A stretch of DNA of 64,000 bases from Ambrosia x helenae. Its lineage: Eukaryota > Streptophyta > Magnoliopsida > Asterales > Asteraceae. How positions within the stretch are numbered: position 1 is the first letter of the stretch; every line of letters starts with the position of its first letter. Positions 1 to 12,115 of this stretch are shown in pieces. The notes under the pieces are model-generated. The model was not told the DNA's origin, did no database searches, and saw only the letters and a list, made by a program, of their open reading frames with translations. Both the position numbers and the translations under genes were made by a program. The stretch is from positions 109,986,975 to 110,050,974 of the forward strand of contig CM061229.1 in assembly GCA_030844895.1 (NCBI GenBank), read 5' to 3'.

Positions 1-400
1 CTTGTAGACATAATCAGGATGGAATGTGTCTTCAAAACCAGGTGGTTGACATACATATACCTCCTCCTAAATTTTGCCATAAAGGAATGCACATTTATTA
101 TCCATCTGATACACCTTAATGTTGTGGTTGACAGCAAAGGCTAGGAAGAGTCTGATAGCTTCTAGCCTAGCTACAGGAGCAAAGGTTTCATCATAGTCTA
201 TCCCCTCTTCTTGTCTGAAGCCTTGAAACACAAGCCTGGCTTTATTCTTGACAACTATATCCCTTTCATCAGTTTTGTTTTTGAAGACCCACTTTGTGCC
301 AATTGGACAGACATCCTTTGGCAGTGGTACAAGTTCCCATACTTGTTGTCTTTTAAACTAAAGGAGCTTTTCCTGCATGCCTTCTACCTAACTGTTGTCT
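1..400 (-). pseudogene. copia reverse transcriptase, N-terminal part
   Basis: Minus-strand translation from about 340 down to 1 gives the copia RT start: a KARLV block, a DYDETFAPV block and a QMDNKCAFLYG block. The last corresponds to motif A, and its aspartate is retained. An in-frame stop at 67-69 sits where the family has glutamate, just before EEVYVCQPPGFED. The rest of RT and RNase H are outside the window. Between this and the integrase end (400-912) lies the Thr/Ser/Pro/Gln-rich linker that usually separates copia IN from RT. Confidence 0.8.
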
Positions 401-912
401 TTTAGTGCCTCTTGGTACTTGACAGGTTGTGTGAGAGATAGAAAGCCTGCAAAAAGACAGATGTTTGAGGATTGGCTTCTTGTGAGCACACCCTCTCTGA
501 TGTTTCCAATGATTTGGTCGGGTGGATGAGCTCTTAGGTAGATTAAATCTCCCTGATATGGTATGATGGCATTTTGAGGTGAAGGACAGAGGTTTGGTGA
601 CTCTGTTGATGTAACATCAGTTTACACTTCTGTAGTACCAACAGATGTTTGAAATGGAAGTGGGGGAACGGGTCCAAGTGGTGTAAAGTTGGACTGACTT
701 TTGTCAACAGAGGTTGGACTTTTGTCAACAGATGATTGAACAAGGGTTGAGGTTGATGAAGCAGTGGTTTGAGGATAAGACTGGCTAACAGTTGTTGACA
801 CAGCTGTGGCAGAGTTTTGACAGGTGTTTTGAACATCTGCTTCCCCTGATACAGAAGTGACTTTGTAGTGACTTGGGATCACATCATCCATTCTGTAGTC
901 TTATTGTGGAGA

Positions 913-2340
913 CTATGGAATACCTGCACTGTCAGCTTTAGCAGTAATATCTTCAAATTTGAATTTGTCTAAATCAATCAGTTTAACAGGATTTGCTGGG
1001 ATTTTTAAGTATGAAAGTTCATTGAACTTTACATTCAAAGTTTCTTCTATTGTCCTAGTCCTTGTGTTAAACACTTTATAGGCCTTGGCAATAGAAGAAT
1101 ATCCCACAAAATACCCATAATCTACTTTGGCTGCAAATTTTGAAATGGAATCTTTAAGATTTAAGATGAAACATAGGCAGCCAAAGATTTTGAAAAATGA
1201 TATTAATGGTTTGATTTTGAACTAAATTTCATAAGCAGTCTTTTGATGTCTTGGGTTGATTAAAACTCTGTTTTGAAAATAGCAAGCAGTGTTTACAGCC
1301 TCTGCCCAGAAGGACAGTGGCAAACCAGAATCTGCTAGCATAGTTCTTGCAGCCTCAATGAGATTTCTGTTTTTCCTTTCAACCACCCCATTTTGTTATG
1401 GTGTTCTTGGAATGTTGTACTGCCTCACAATTCCTTTTGACACACAGAAATCATCCAACTCCTTATTTTTAAACTCTGCATTGTCACTTCTAAAGACTTT
1501 TACTGGCAAGTCATATTGTTTCTCAACTTTGTTGACAAAGTCCTTCAAAATACCCGCAGTCTCATCCTTAGAGTGTAAAAAGTAAGTCCATGTAAACCTA
1601 GAAAAATCATCAACTATGACAAGACAAAATCTTTTTCTTCTTAGACTCATGATTTTAAGTAGGCCAAACAAGTCCATGTGCAACAATTGAAGACATTGAC
1701 TTGTTTTGGACTCATCAATGGATTTGTAAGAGCTTTTATGTTGTTTCCCTTTTAAGCAGGAAACACAATGCTCATCACACTTGAATTCTTTTGATGGTAG
1801 ACCTCTTACAAGGTTTTGTTCGGAGAGTGAGTTGATAGTTTGAAGGTTGGTGTGACCCAGTCTCCTATGCCACAATTTTGTCTCTTTAGTGGAGGCAGTA
1901 GAAAACAGCAGACATATGCCATAAGATTGTCCTTTAACATATCAACTACATACACATTGCCACTCCTAGGAGCAACAAGTTGTGCTTTTCTCTCAGCAAT
2001 GATGGTGTCAATCTTCTTCACCACTTCTAGCCCAATAATCTTACATGTTTTCTTAGTGAAGAATGAGCCATACCCTTTGTCAGTCATTTGTGAGACACTA
2101 AGAAGATTAAATTTAAGATTATCAATAAGATTGACATTTTCAAACTTGAGTTTCCCAGCCTAAATAGTCCCTGAACCCAACACTTTACCTTTTGAATCAT
2201 TACCAAAGGATATATCACCCACTCCATGAGCTAAAAAGTCCAGAATAAGGGCTCTACATCCTGTCATGTGCCTGGAGCCTTCACTATCTACATACCATAG
2301 ATTATCTAAGCAAGTAGAAGCTCCCTGCACATCAGTAATG
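913..2340 (-). pseudogene. copia protease remnant and integrase
   Basis: From high to low coordinates: a protease remnant near 2280-2297, a pre-integrase domain, the zinc-binding HHCC block of integrase (WHRRLGHTN and a later C-x2-C ending in CLKGK, about 1730-1875), then the catalytic core with LHMDLFG, VFRSDNAEF and NGVVERKN carrying the D, D and E residues. A stop at 1393-1395 lies immediately before QNGVVERKN, separating the catalytic Glu from the two Asp. The protease reads DSEGS where the family has DSG followed by A or C. The C-terminal segment ends in a stop at 913. Catalytically dead. Confidence 0.85.
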
Positions 2341-2342
2341 GA

Positions 2343-3718
2343 TTAGTTTTGGTGAGTGTCCAAAGCCAAGTTGGCTTTGGATGGGTCCACAGACTTTTCA
2401 GCCTCAAGCGTAGGAAGATGATCAACGGTTTGAACTAGTTTTTGAACCAAGTTCAACAACTGTTGCTGACCATTTGCCAGTGCTTGAATGTCAGCACTTG
2501 GTGCAACAGATGTTTGATCATTTCCTGTCAGATGATAGTAACCATAGGGGTTTTTGTTCACTTTTGGTTTTGAAGGCCTCTTGGGTTCTTCATAAACATG
2601 TGACAGACTATGACAAGGTGGTTGTCCATATCCCTTTGGGTAATTGTTTGTGGGTGGAGCATCTGTTACTTGGACATCCCTCGGAGCAGATGTTTCAAGA
2701 CTTTTAGTAACAGATGTTTGGGCTGGAACATAAGTCTGTTTGGGCTTTCCTTTTGGAGTATTCACCACTTGACTTGCAAGAGTTTTAGCCTTGTATTCTT
2801 GTATTTTGACATCAAAATTTTTGAGATACAGACACTATTTGGTTTTGTGATTCGTTTTACCACATATTGAGCATGTGGTCTTAGAATCACACGCACTTGT
2901 TCCTTTGTTGATATCATATGCTTTTAGAAGAAAATAGTTTTTAGTAACATGATTCTTCTTTTCACAGAAATCACAAAACAAGTGTTCAGCCTTTTCTTTC
3001 TTTTTCCCTTTTCAACCTTCCATTCAACAGATGTTTGAGCATCTGCTGGAAGGCCTTTCAAGGGAATAACCTTTGCCTGTGGTGCTTTCTTACCATCAGG
3101 GGTTTTGAAATCAACTGGTTTGAAGTTTTCAAGAGTACCATACTCATCAGACCAAGTAGGTTTAACTTCATATTTTTCAAGTTCAGTGAATGATGAGGAA
3201 CCCTCAGGCTTTTCAAGAATGATTTTCTTGCCATTAGGTTCAGTGATTTTAATCTCTTGACCCTCCAAATTAGTTGGTACTACCTCAACTAACTTTTTTT
3301 CCCTTTTGTTAGTGTTTTGAAAAGCTGGGGCAGTGGTTTCAAAACCAAAACCAAACATCACATGACTTTTGGTTTGTTTGTTGAGGAGCATCTCAAAACC
3401 TTTACATGATTCCACCCATTTTTCACATTCAACTTGGGTGGCCTCAAGCTCCTTTTTACAACTATGATATTTTGTCACCATAGTTTGGAGCTGGTCTTTG
3501 GTTATAGTTGCTTCATGTTTTAAACTGCTGATTTCAGATTCTTCTTCAGTCAATTTTGATTTTAACTCTTTTGAAAGTTTTTCAAATTGAACTTTATCAT
3601 CTAATATTTTCTTCCTAAGGTTTTCATTCACCTCTTTAATGTTAGCAAATGCTATTGCACATTTGTTTGAACACAAATCTTTTAGGATTTGAGGAGATAC
3701 CTTAGTAGCAGCCATCAA
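2343..3718 (-). pseudogene. copia gag C-terminal and coiled-coil region
   Basis: Two open stretches (3718-2924 and 2768-2343) encode a charged helical segment with heptad-like Lys/Glu/Leu spacing (about residues 20-120 of the first), then Pro/Thr/Lys-rich sequence. This is the region between zinc knuckle and protease in related copia polyproteins. No enzymatic motif was seen. A frame break separates the two pieces. The plus strand shows several copies of an AACAGATGTTTG motif inside the coding sequence (near 2504, 2709 and 3025). Confidence 0.6.
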
Positions 3719-3949
3719 TGCACAATCACACTTGCACTCACAATCTTCACCCAGGGATCTGAGAGATTCACAACCTCTTCTTCAGACTTTTTTCTGAAAC
3801 TATTGCAACAACAATATTATTAGTCACATTTTCAGAATCAGTCACTACATCCTTAGAATCCAGCTCTTCCACAATAGCATCTATAGCCATGAAACAAAAA
3901 TTTTCTGGTTCATTTTCAGCTTTGGCTACAAGAGCAAAGTTCTCATCTG

Positions 3950-5360
3950 TTAACTCATCTGGTAGACTCCTCTAATCAATAAAGCCTTGTGTGAAGAAAG
4001 CTGTTGATTGGTCTCTGCAGGAGCAGAGGGTGGAGTAGCAGTCATTGGCACATGTGCCTGAGCAACAGGGGTTTGAACATAGTGGATCTGAGGAACAGTG
4101 GTTTGGACATACTGGACAAGAATAGTGGTAGAGGACTGTGCAAAATGAGCAGTGTTTTGCACATTTGGTCCAGGGGTATTATGGGTAATCTGATAAGTGT
4201 TGGTCTGTGGTCTTTGATTTGGATAGGTAATCATAGGTGTACCATGTTGACTCCTACATTCCCTAGCAAAATGAACAAGTCTATGACATTTATAACACTT
4301 AATCTTTGATTTATCTAACCTCACCTTTGACCTGCCAGTCAACCCTGGAAATCTTCTGCCAGTTTTCTTGTAAAAATTTATTAGTTCTTACACCGAGCAG
4401 AGCCAATTGGTGCATAATGTCAGTTTCTTCCAAATCATCAGGGTCAAAGTATTTTAGGTCATCATACTCAAAGGATATGTTATCAGATGTCTGGATATCA
4501 CCACCACTTGCTGCAAAAGCATAGTTGGGTGAATAAGAATTAGAGTTAAAACCAGAGTTAAAACCTGAAGTTATGTTAATGAAATGATCATAACTCTGAT
4601 CCTTACTATTACCAGGCACCTCATCCTATCCCAAAAGTGTTGTATTACCAAAAACATAATCACCAGACACTTTTCCAGAGTCCTGAAGCTTCTTTTTCTG
4701 GTTAAGCTCTCTCTCATAGGTCAAGAGCTTACCATGAAACCGGGTCAGTGATAGGTCCTTGAATCCAATTGAGTTTCTCATAACTATAGCAATAGTGTCC
4801 CATTTGTCTGGTAATGATCTCAAAAACCTATGGTTCAAGGTTGAATTAGGATAAGTTAGACCCACCAGTTTTAGTTCACTAATGAGACAGTTAAACCTCT
4901 CAAATTGTTGAGTTAATGACTCTCCCTTAACATGCCTGAATGTTTCATATTGTTAGTTAAGTATTTCATGGTTGTTTTCAATAAGCTCTTCAGTCCCACC
5001 AAATTGTTCTTTCAAAGCATCCAACAACTCCTTTGCACTGTTACAGTGTAACAACCCAGCATAGATATCATTGGGTAGAGCCATGGCCACAATACTGAAG
5101 GCCTTAGCATCAAACTCAATTTTCTGAAAATCCTGCTTGGAGTAGTTTTCAAGTTTCTTTGGCTCTTTAACCTTGGGATCTTCGGTACTCGGCACCATCA
5201 GAACATGTGGTCCGAAGATAACTGACTTCTAGCACCCAGTGTTCCGTTGAGCTAGAACATGGCTCATCCGACATTGCCAGATATTGTATTCAGATCTGAT
5301 AAGCATCGGTGGCTTGTTGTTCGTGCCAATGTTATGTGGATCGTGATTGATTGAAGCCAT
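3950..5360 (-). pseudogene. copia gag with CCHC zinc knuckle
   Basis: The likely start is Met at 5358-5360 (MASINHDPHNIG), followed by a short block with NKPPMLIRSEYNIWQ, the usual copia gag opening. The body is split into open pieces (5198-4953, 4865-4626, 4619-4311, 4342-3950) by stops and shifts. The last piece contains C-x2-C-x4-H-x4-C (from CYKC to REC), the nucleocapsid knuckle that binds genomic RNA. All pieces are recognisable but no continuous gag remains. Confidence 0.8.
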
Positions 5361-5515
5361 TCTCTGATTGTTTCTAAAACAAAGTCTATTTATAAAACGG
5401 TTGAGTCGAAAATAAACTATTACTCTATTTTCAATTCGACAAACAAACGATATCAATAATTGTGAGCTGATCTGTTTATATTAAATTGATTGGTTAGATC
5501 GAATTTAATTGACCA

Positions 5516-5528
5516 AGCTCTGATACCA
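5516..5528 (-). other. primer binding site (initiator tRNA-Met type)
   Basis: Minus strand reads TGGTATCAGAGC, complementary to the 3' end of plant initiator tRNA-Met. It lies two bases inside the LTR end at 5531, which fixes the LTR boundary and the minus orientation. Confidence 0.9.
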
Positions 5529-5530
5529 AT

Positions 5531-6222
5531 TGTTAGGATCTGAGTTTTATTGTTTTGATTGTTTAAGTAATGAAAATGAGAGAAGCTAAACTATAAATGG
5601 AATGTGCAACGGAATGATAAACTATAAATCAAAACATGAGAATAATTGTTTAAGAATCGATAGCTTTCCTATATGATTGAATGATTACAAACGATTACTA
5701 TTACTCCCCCTCAGCCTGATCACTCGTGTAAGTTTGTCTAAGAGAATGTTTTGAGTGATGAATAGAACAGTACATGCACTGTTCTATTTATATACAATCT
5801 AAACTACTGATGACCTAGCTGACGTCACCTAAGACAGTGACATTTAACAGAATAACAACATAAAACATCTGTTGAGACAAGCACTATTACATTGGAAACC
5901 ACTGATAGGTAAACAGCTGATAGGAAACCTCTGATGGTCTTGAATCATCTGTTGGAGCCTAAGTGTTGTTGGCTCCAACAGACCTTTAGTCTTCAGTACT
6001 TTGATTAACAGTTGTTTCTTCATCAGACCTTTGATCAGTAGTTGTTCTCTATCAGACCTTTGTAAGCAGCAGTTGTTCCAGCAGTTGTTAGGGTACAACA
6101 GATGTTAGAGTCAACAGTCTTTTGGGTGAAGTAACTTGTAAGTGCTGTTTTATTAAGGATCAATATGTAGTATATTTTGGCTTCCCAATCATCTGTTCTT
6201 CTCCAGGTCAGCAGACCCAACA
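5531..6222 (-). repeat. 5' LTR of Sirevirus-type element
   Basis: The plus strand begins TGTTAGGATC and ends GACCCAACA, so the ends are TG...CA. It is the reverse complement of the LTRs at 53832 and 58384, including the rows of CAACTGCTGA-like motifs, the TGACGTCA site and the dyad beside the TATA box. Length 692 bp against 714 bp for the complete copy at 58384-59097. Confidence 0.85.
5765..5827 (-). promoter_or_regulatory. LTR promoter: TGACGTCA site, TATA box, dyad
   Basis: On the minus strand TGACGTCA (5820-5827) is followed by a TATA-like stretch (about 5785-5793) and then a 20-bp dyad, GAACAGTGCATGTACTGTTC (5765-5784). The order is the same in the other two LTR copies. TGACGTCA is the core palindrome bound by plant bZIP factors of the TGA class; its function here is inferred. 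Confidence 0.6.
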
Positions 6223-6569
6223 AAAGGGAAGGAAAAGGCCTTTAACAAATGTGGTAATCCAGCATTATAGATCCAAGAGGTTTAAGGAATCTTACTAAAT
6301 ATCTTAAGTCCACCAAATCTTTGGTTGACCAAATCTTAGGAAGAATGTGAAGATATGACACTTCATTTAAGGTTTTCTAGTGTCTTGAAATAGTGGGACA
6401 AAAAGGAAAGTGGTGGTTATTATATAGGGTTAGGATACTTTATAAATCCTTGTGTTGATTAGTGGTTTAGCCATTTTTAGTTAGTCACAAAGGCATGATT
6501 GAATAGTTCATTACTAGTGGGACAAAATGCATGCAATCTTATACATTAAATTTGTCTTTCAATTTCATG

Positions 6570-6600
<31 letters not shown>

Positions 6601-6859
6601 GTGTGGCCATGTATATATATATATATATATATATATAAATGTATGTAGATGTGTGAAAACATACTATTCTTTATTCATGGACTCTATCACATTTCTTAGT
6701 TATTGAAATAAATAAACACTTACACATGGTTTTAGAAAATAGTGTATAGTCGTTTAAACTCGTGTCACCAATGTTCCTTCATATGGGTGAAATTATACTC
6801 GTTCGGACCTTGCTAGACTCTCTCGGGGGACTTATCCATAGAAAATGACGCAAATTATG
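6223..6859. other. non-coding stretch between elements
   Basis: AT-rich sequence without convincing ORFs. It contains an AC then AT dinucleotide tract at 6570-6641. No element ends were identified. Confidence 0.6.
6570..6641. repeat. AC/AT microsatellite
   Basis: A run of AC repeats passes into AT repeats, briefly interrupted by GTGTGGCCATG. Confidence 0.9.
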
Positions 6860-8286
6860 CATAGAAAGTTAAATGTTGACTAGAAAGTGTATGGATTTTG
6901 ACCTGGTAAAGTGGCGGATATCACAGGTATAGTGTGTTTCCAACTTACTAGATTCTAATCCGAGGGATTTCTTATAGTCGGTGGGCACAAAGCTAAAATC
7001 AGCGCCTGAATCAAATAGTACCGATGTATAATGGTTGTCAAGGAGAAACGTACTGGTAACCACATTAGGATCATCATGTGCTTCATTGGCTCCCAGCACA
7101 AATGCTCGTCCGCGAGCTTGATCCTTAGCCTTAGGGCAATCCTTGCGGAAATGACCGGTTGTACCACATTCAAAACACTCATTCTTGGCAGGTGGAGTGT
7201 TGGTGGCCTTGGCTTTGTAGTTAGCGGTTTGGGGATCTCGACGATTTCAGTTCTTGCACAGGAAACTCTCACAAGTGCCAACATGGTGGTAATTGCATTT
7301 GCTGCAGTAGGGGTAGGGCCATTGTATTTGCGTTTGGGTTCCTCAGCAGCAGTGGCAGCAAAAACCTTCACAGGGTCTTGGCGTTTATGGGAGGAGTTAT
7401 TTCCCTTCTTGAAGCCAGATTGCTTACGCGTGTCTCCAGAACTCTCACCTGCAACTGCAACCTTCTGGTTCAATGAACCCATACGGAAAGCATCATCGGT
7501 AAGACTATGGGCTAGAGTAACAGGAGCCTGGATGGTAGAGGGTGTAGACGCCGTGACCATGCTTCGAATCTTGGGAGACAAATCCCAAATGTATCGTTCA
7601 GCTCTCTTGTATTCCGGTGAAACCATCTGAGGAATAAGTTGAGAGAGCTCGTGAAAACGGGTGGTGTAAGAAGTCACATTGGCATCCGCCATAGAAAGAT
7701 ACCAGAATTCTGCTTCCGCTTTTGCAGTTCGCTCATTGGACAGTATTTCTGCATGAGTAGAGTATTGAGATCGGCCCAGGTAAGATGGTAAGCCACGACT
7801 CTACCCAAGGTTTTTACATAAAAATTCCAACAAGTGAGGGCTTCGTCTTGGAAAGTGCAAGTAGAGTACTTCACTTTCTGGTCCTTAGAGCAACCGCTAA
7901 TGTTAAGAATTGACTCAGTCTTTTCGATCCAACGAACAATCCCAACGGCACCTTCGGTACCACGAAAGTTCCATGGTTTGCAGGCCATGAAGTTTTTGTA
8001 TGAACATCCCCGAACAGGGTTTTCAACTTCTGTGTATACAATAGTGAATATTATAATTAACACAAAGTTTCACGTGGGAGTAGTAAATAGAGAATTTAGA
8101 CCAAAAATTTCTACTGTTATCCGTTTTGCTTCCCTGTCGACGACCAGTACCTCCGGAGCCCCCGCTAGAATCGGCTCGAGTAGCGTCATGTCGAGAAATT
8201 GCCTCAGCAATCACCCTAGCCAGTTCAGCGGAAGTGGCTGGTAATGGTTCGCCATCATTGGTTCGTGTATATTGTCGGGTTTGCAT
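6860..8286 (-). pseudogene. Ty3/gypsy gag and start of protease, fragment
   Basis: The likely start is Met at 8284-8286 (MQTRQYTRTNDGE). After a putative 121-nt intron the frame continues into a retrotransposon gag domain (GCSYKNF...PWNFRGTEGA, about 8029-7674) and a second frame (7692-6955) with the C-terminal gag part. A CCHC knuckle lies near 7130-7180, followed by the protease start with LFDSGAD at about 7000-7030. Here the DSG triad is intact, unlike in the element at 46-51 kb. The homology stops near 6880, so RT, RNase H and IN are missing. Frameshifts occur between the gag pieces. The layout matches the chromovirus at 46259-50936. Confidence 0.8.
8030..8150 (-). other. putative phase-1 intron in gypsy gag
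   Basis: On the minus strand GGAG|GTACTG at 8151/8150 and ACACAG|AAGTTG at 8030/8029 would join the N-terminal Gly/Ser-rich exon to the gag domain in phase 1. The intervening 121 nt have no gag-like coding. The same position and phase are used in the element at 50671-50752. No transcript evidence is available. Confidence 0.45.
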
Positions 8287-8311
8287 GATTCCTTTCTAAT
8301 ATATCACATAT

Positions 8312-8821
8312 TGTTGATGCACGTTTTGCGACTAGTGCTATTGGGTTGTACATTCTATTATGTTTTGGTGAAATCGTGGGTCGAAGGTGGCTTTTGGAAG
8401 GTCGAAGGTGGCTTATGGAGGTCGAATGTAGAAGAATTCAGGCTAACGTGGATTATGAAGAACATTGTGTTTGTTCGACCAGAAGAAGGGTCGAACCTGC
8501 ACATTCGACCCTTACGGGGGGGGGGGGGGAATGTGCAGGCCTATATATTGTTTGATTTCAATTTTTCAAGTTATCTTTTTGTCATTTGTCTTTCCCGTTC
8601 GAACTGTAATTCTCTCTAGTGTTCTAATAGAGTCTGAAACTAAGATATTTCATTGTAAAGGTTTTTATCAAACTTGCTTATTAATGAAATGGAAGTTAAA
8701 AAGGTGATTTGCGTGTTTTGTTCATATTATTATCATTTCGTAACTGATTTAGGGATTCCGCACCTAAATTGGTAAACTTGTATGATCAACTAACTAGTTT
8801 TTGTCAAAACGATCCTCCACA
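8312..8821 (+). mobile_element. copia solo LTR with TSD catat
   Basis: It starts TGTTGATGC, ends CTCCACA, and is flanked by the direct repeat catat at 8307-8311 and 8822-8826. It is homologous end to end with the 5' LTR at 63387-63918. No internal sequence or PBS follows, so it is a solo LTR left by LTR-LTR recombination. It inserted just upstream of the gypsy gag start at 8286. It contains a run of about 13 G at 8517-8529 and a TATA-like TATATATT at 8542-8549. Confidence 0.85.
8389..8549 (+). promoter_or_regulatory. TTCGACC/GGTCGAA motif array and TATA box in copia LTR
   Basis: Several GGTCGAA, GTCGAAC and TTCGACC copies lie within about 130 bp. Two face each other as inverted pairs around 8477-8512. 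The array ends directly before TATATATT (8542-8549). The same arrangement is seen in the 63-kb copy and in the unrelated gypsy LTRs. A U3 control role is inferred. Confidence 0.5.
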
Positions 8822-8826
8822 CATAT

Positions 8827-9041
8827 TCAAAGTGTAAGACACATATTCCCAAATATTGTCCTTCATACAAATGTGACAATCAAATATAACCACGCATAGT
8901 AAGTCAAACACAACCACAAGACAAAAGAATAAACAAGACAGAACATATAAATACCATATCAGCATAACCATACATAATCCAAAGTGCATAAATATCAGAG
9001 TACAAAATATAAGCGGTCAAACCATAGTAGTTCAAATCACA
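8827..9041. other. non-coding flank of the pentanucleotide array
   Basis: AT-rich sequence. It may be the remaining 5' UTR or LTR side of the gypsy fragment at 6860-8286, but no PBS was found. Confidence 0.4.
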
Positions 9042-10234
9042 ACATAGCATAGCATAGCATAGCATAGCATAGCATAGCATAGCATAGCCTAGCCTAGCCT
9101 AGCCTAGCCTAGCCTAGCCTAGCCTAGCCTAGCCTAACATAGCCTAACATAACATAACATAACATAACATAACATAACATAACATAACATAACATAACAT
9201 AACATAACATAACATAACATAACATAACATAACATAACATAACATAACATAACATAACATAACATAACATAACATAACATAACATAACATAACATAACAT
9301 AACATAACATAACATAACATAACATAACATAACATAACATAACATAACATAACATAACATAACATAACATAACATAACATAACATAACATAACATAACAT
9401 AACATAACATAACATAACATAACATAACATAACATAACATAACATAACATAACATAACATAACATAACATAACATAACATAACATAACATAACATAACAT
9501 AACATAACATAACATAACATAACATAACATAACATAACATAACATAACATAACATAACATAACATAACATAACATAACATAACATAACATAACATAACAT
9601 AACATAACATAACATAACATAACATAACATAACATAACATAACATAACATAACATAACATAACATAACATAACATAACATAACATAACATAACATAACAT
9701 ACATAACATAACATACATAACATAACATAACATAACATAACATAACATAACATAACATAACATAACATAACATAACATAACATAACATAACATAACATAA
9801 CATAACATAACATAACATAACATAACATAACATAACATAACATAACATAACATAACATAACATAACATAACATAACATAACATAACATAACATAACATAA
9901 CATAACATAACATAACATAACATAACATAACATAACATAACATAACATAACATAACATAACATAACATAACATAACATAACATAACATAACATAACATAA
10001 CATAACATAACATAACATAACATAACATAACATAACATAACATAACATAACATAACATAACATAACATAACATAACATAACATAACATAACATAACATAA
10101 CATAACATAACATAACATAACATAACATAACATAACATAACATAACATAACATAACATAACATAACATAACATAACATAACATAACATAACATAACATAA
10201 CATAACATAACATAACATAACATAACATAACATA
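9042..10234. repeat. pentanucleotide tandem array (AGCAT, AGCCT, AACAT)
   Basis: The array runs through three versions of one 5-bp unit in blocks: AGCAT (about 9045-9088), AGCCT (about 9089-9140) and AACAT (from about 9141 to 10234). The main block is almost perfect, broken only near 9700-9716 where two units are shortened to CATA. Every frame is open on the minus strand because the unit has no stop there, which produces long spurious ORFs of repeated MLCYV. Confidence 0.97.
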
Positions 10235-11989
10235 AAGTACTACCACAAAGCAAACTACGAAGAAGAAGATGGGAAAGTAGCGGCAAGAGCAACAACCGCG
10301 TCCCACATACACTTATCTATCTCTGCCATCCTCCTCTCTAAGATCTACAATCGCCTCTATGCCTCCGCTCTCCCTAAAGTTGTCGCTAGCCTCCCTCGTT
10401 CAGCCTCCGTCACTCATTGCTCCAGCTCTCGGATGCGCACACCCATAGCCACTAGTTGCGCATCATAAGTTTGAATAATGCCACGCTCGGTGTATAATAG
10501 TCTCCCGGTTGATCCTCCCAGTGTCATCACCTCGTGATCGTCCTACTCGTCCTGATGGGCCAAGTCACCGGTGAGACTGGGGAGGTATGGCCGCTTACGG
10601 GCCTAAGAACGCCTCCTCAACCTCGAGGATGGCTCGGTCACCGGCAAGTGATGACGCCCTTACACCACCGAGCGTTACGATCACATTTCACTGACTTAAC
10701 ATAAGTTAAAACATCCTTGAGCATTTTGTTTCCTATATAGAGACATGGTGGATTTGTTTATTTAAGCAGCGTCTACCGATCTTATTTTCTTACAGCACCT
10801 ACCCATCAATAAAAGGTTTAATAGAAAACTAGTTATTTTCCCCTATATTTCTAATTTAATACCAACAAATAAAAATCGAAAATTAAATAAAAAAGTTTAA
10901 AAGTAAAAAAGGTATCATGTTAATTTTTTTAGAGAACTAACAAATACCTTTCATATTTTTAATTTTAAGTTTTTTAATCTATTTTTTATATTGTATTTTT
11001 CATATCAAATTAGAAATTTAGGAAATAAAATTAAAAATTCTCTGTTAAATGTTTTCTTGAAAACTACTTCTTCTGAAATTAAACCTACATGAAAATATTA
11101 AATGTAACCCGATTTTTATTTTTAGTTTTTTAAAGAAAATATAAGGTACGCAAAGGATGGTTGTTTGATTAATGTTAGATTGAAATTATCCAATGAGAAA
11201 ATAGAAAATTAAAGTTTCTTTGGATTTAACAAACAAACTAACTATTTAGGTAAATATTTATTAAACTATCTATTTTAGTAAATAAGTTTTCTAACTACAT
11301 CTGAAAAAACTCCGTACATCATCATACCATCACACTGGTTTTACAACTCGATTTTCTCATGTGTTTGATTAGATATCTTTGTATTATTGTATTACATCTA
11401 CCGTGTTGGTAGTGCTGAAACCTCAAATCAATTGATTAGTCAATTCGTATCAAACATCTTTAGAGGAATAGAAAGGAGGACTATGAATGTATAAGTAGAC
11501 ACTTGATCCATGTGCATGCTTGTCCTTATTTTTGTTATTTTATTTTTGGCTCCAGCTATTCACACCCCCCACTCTTCTATTTCAACCCCCCCAAGGTGTC
11601 TCGCTTTGGACAAATCGAGGCGCTTGGGGTCAAATCAGACGAGGTGTACGAGGTGGCAGGGAAATGTGAAATATTTTAATACAAAGCGCCTAGCTTTGGC
11701 CAAAGCGAGGCACTTTGGATCAAAGTTTTATTTTGGGGGTGTTTTTTGGGTTTTGAATTGGTACCGATTGGAACCGAAAAAACCCAAAATTGGTTTAAGA
11801 AAAAAAAAACGATTTTGGCTAAAAACACAAATAAAATTATGTTTTCTATGTGTTACATGCCAATTTTCTTGGTTAAAAAAATCTAAAACTTAATAAAAGT
11901 TAAATTCTATATATGTTTCAAAAATTTTAAAAGTGCGTATATGAATCGGAATGGAACCGAAACTATTGTTAGTCACTATAGAGTTTTTT
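10235..11989. other. degenerate intergenic DNA
   Basis: 10240-10690 is GC-richer than its surroundings and looks like decayed coding sequence, but no domain could be named. 10700-11480 is very AT-rich. 11550-11740 contains two copies of a segment with GCTTTGG...GCGAGGC. A 127-codon ORF at 11510-11893 shows no family resemblance and is not called a gene. Confidence 0.5.
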
Positions 11990-12115
11990 TTACGAAAAAA
12001 AGGGCGTACCTGGTGCTGCAAAGAGCTCCCATGATTTCGCAGGTCCAGGGAGGGTCCGTCCCATTTAAGGGATGATGTACGCGGCTGTTGCTACAACAAG
12101 GAAAATGACCGGGAT
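11990..12115 (-). mobile_element. SINE 3' portion, Au-like
   Basis: On the minus strand the order is a GCGTACA block, a GGACGGACCC...GGACC block, GGGAGCT, GCACCAGG and GCC followed by a T run. This resembles the 3' half of the angiosperm Au SINE. The tRNA-like head is not recognisable. Identified from memory of the family, without alignment. Confidence 0.45.

Larger units (their letters stand above)
1..6222 (-). mobile_element. Ty1/copia element, Sirevirus-type, 5' portion, decayed
   Basis: Read on the minus strand, the order is LTR (6222-5531), PBS, gag with CCHC knuckle, coiled-coil region, protease remnant, integrase and reverse transcriptase, then the window edge. This is copia order, with integrase before RT. 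The LTR matches both LTRs of the element at 53832-59097, whose 3' LTR is preceded by the AGGGGGAG purine tract typical of Sireviruses, so the same family is assigned here. Coding is broken by several stops and frameshifts. The 3' LTR and one TSD lie outside the window. Confidence 0.85.

Noticed and set aside
9042..10234. Interstitial telomere-like repeat
   Set aside because: The unit is five bases (AACAT family), not TTTAGGG or a variant of it.
9124..10312. Three overlapping long minus-strand ORFs of repeated MLCYV
   Set aside because: Pure translation of a stop-free pentanucleotide repeat in all three frames; no coding character.
11510..11893. 127-codon plus ORF as a gene
   Set aside because: No domain or codon pattern; sits in degenerate DNA with short internal repeats.
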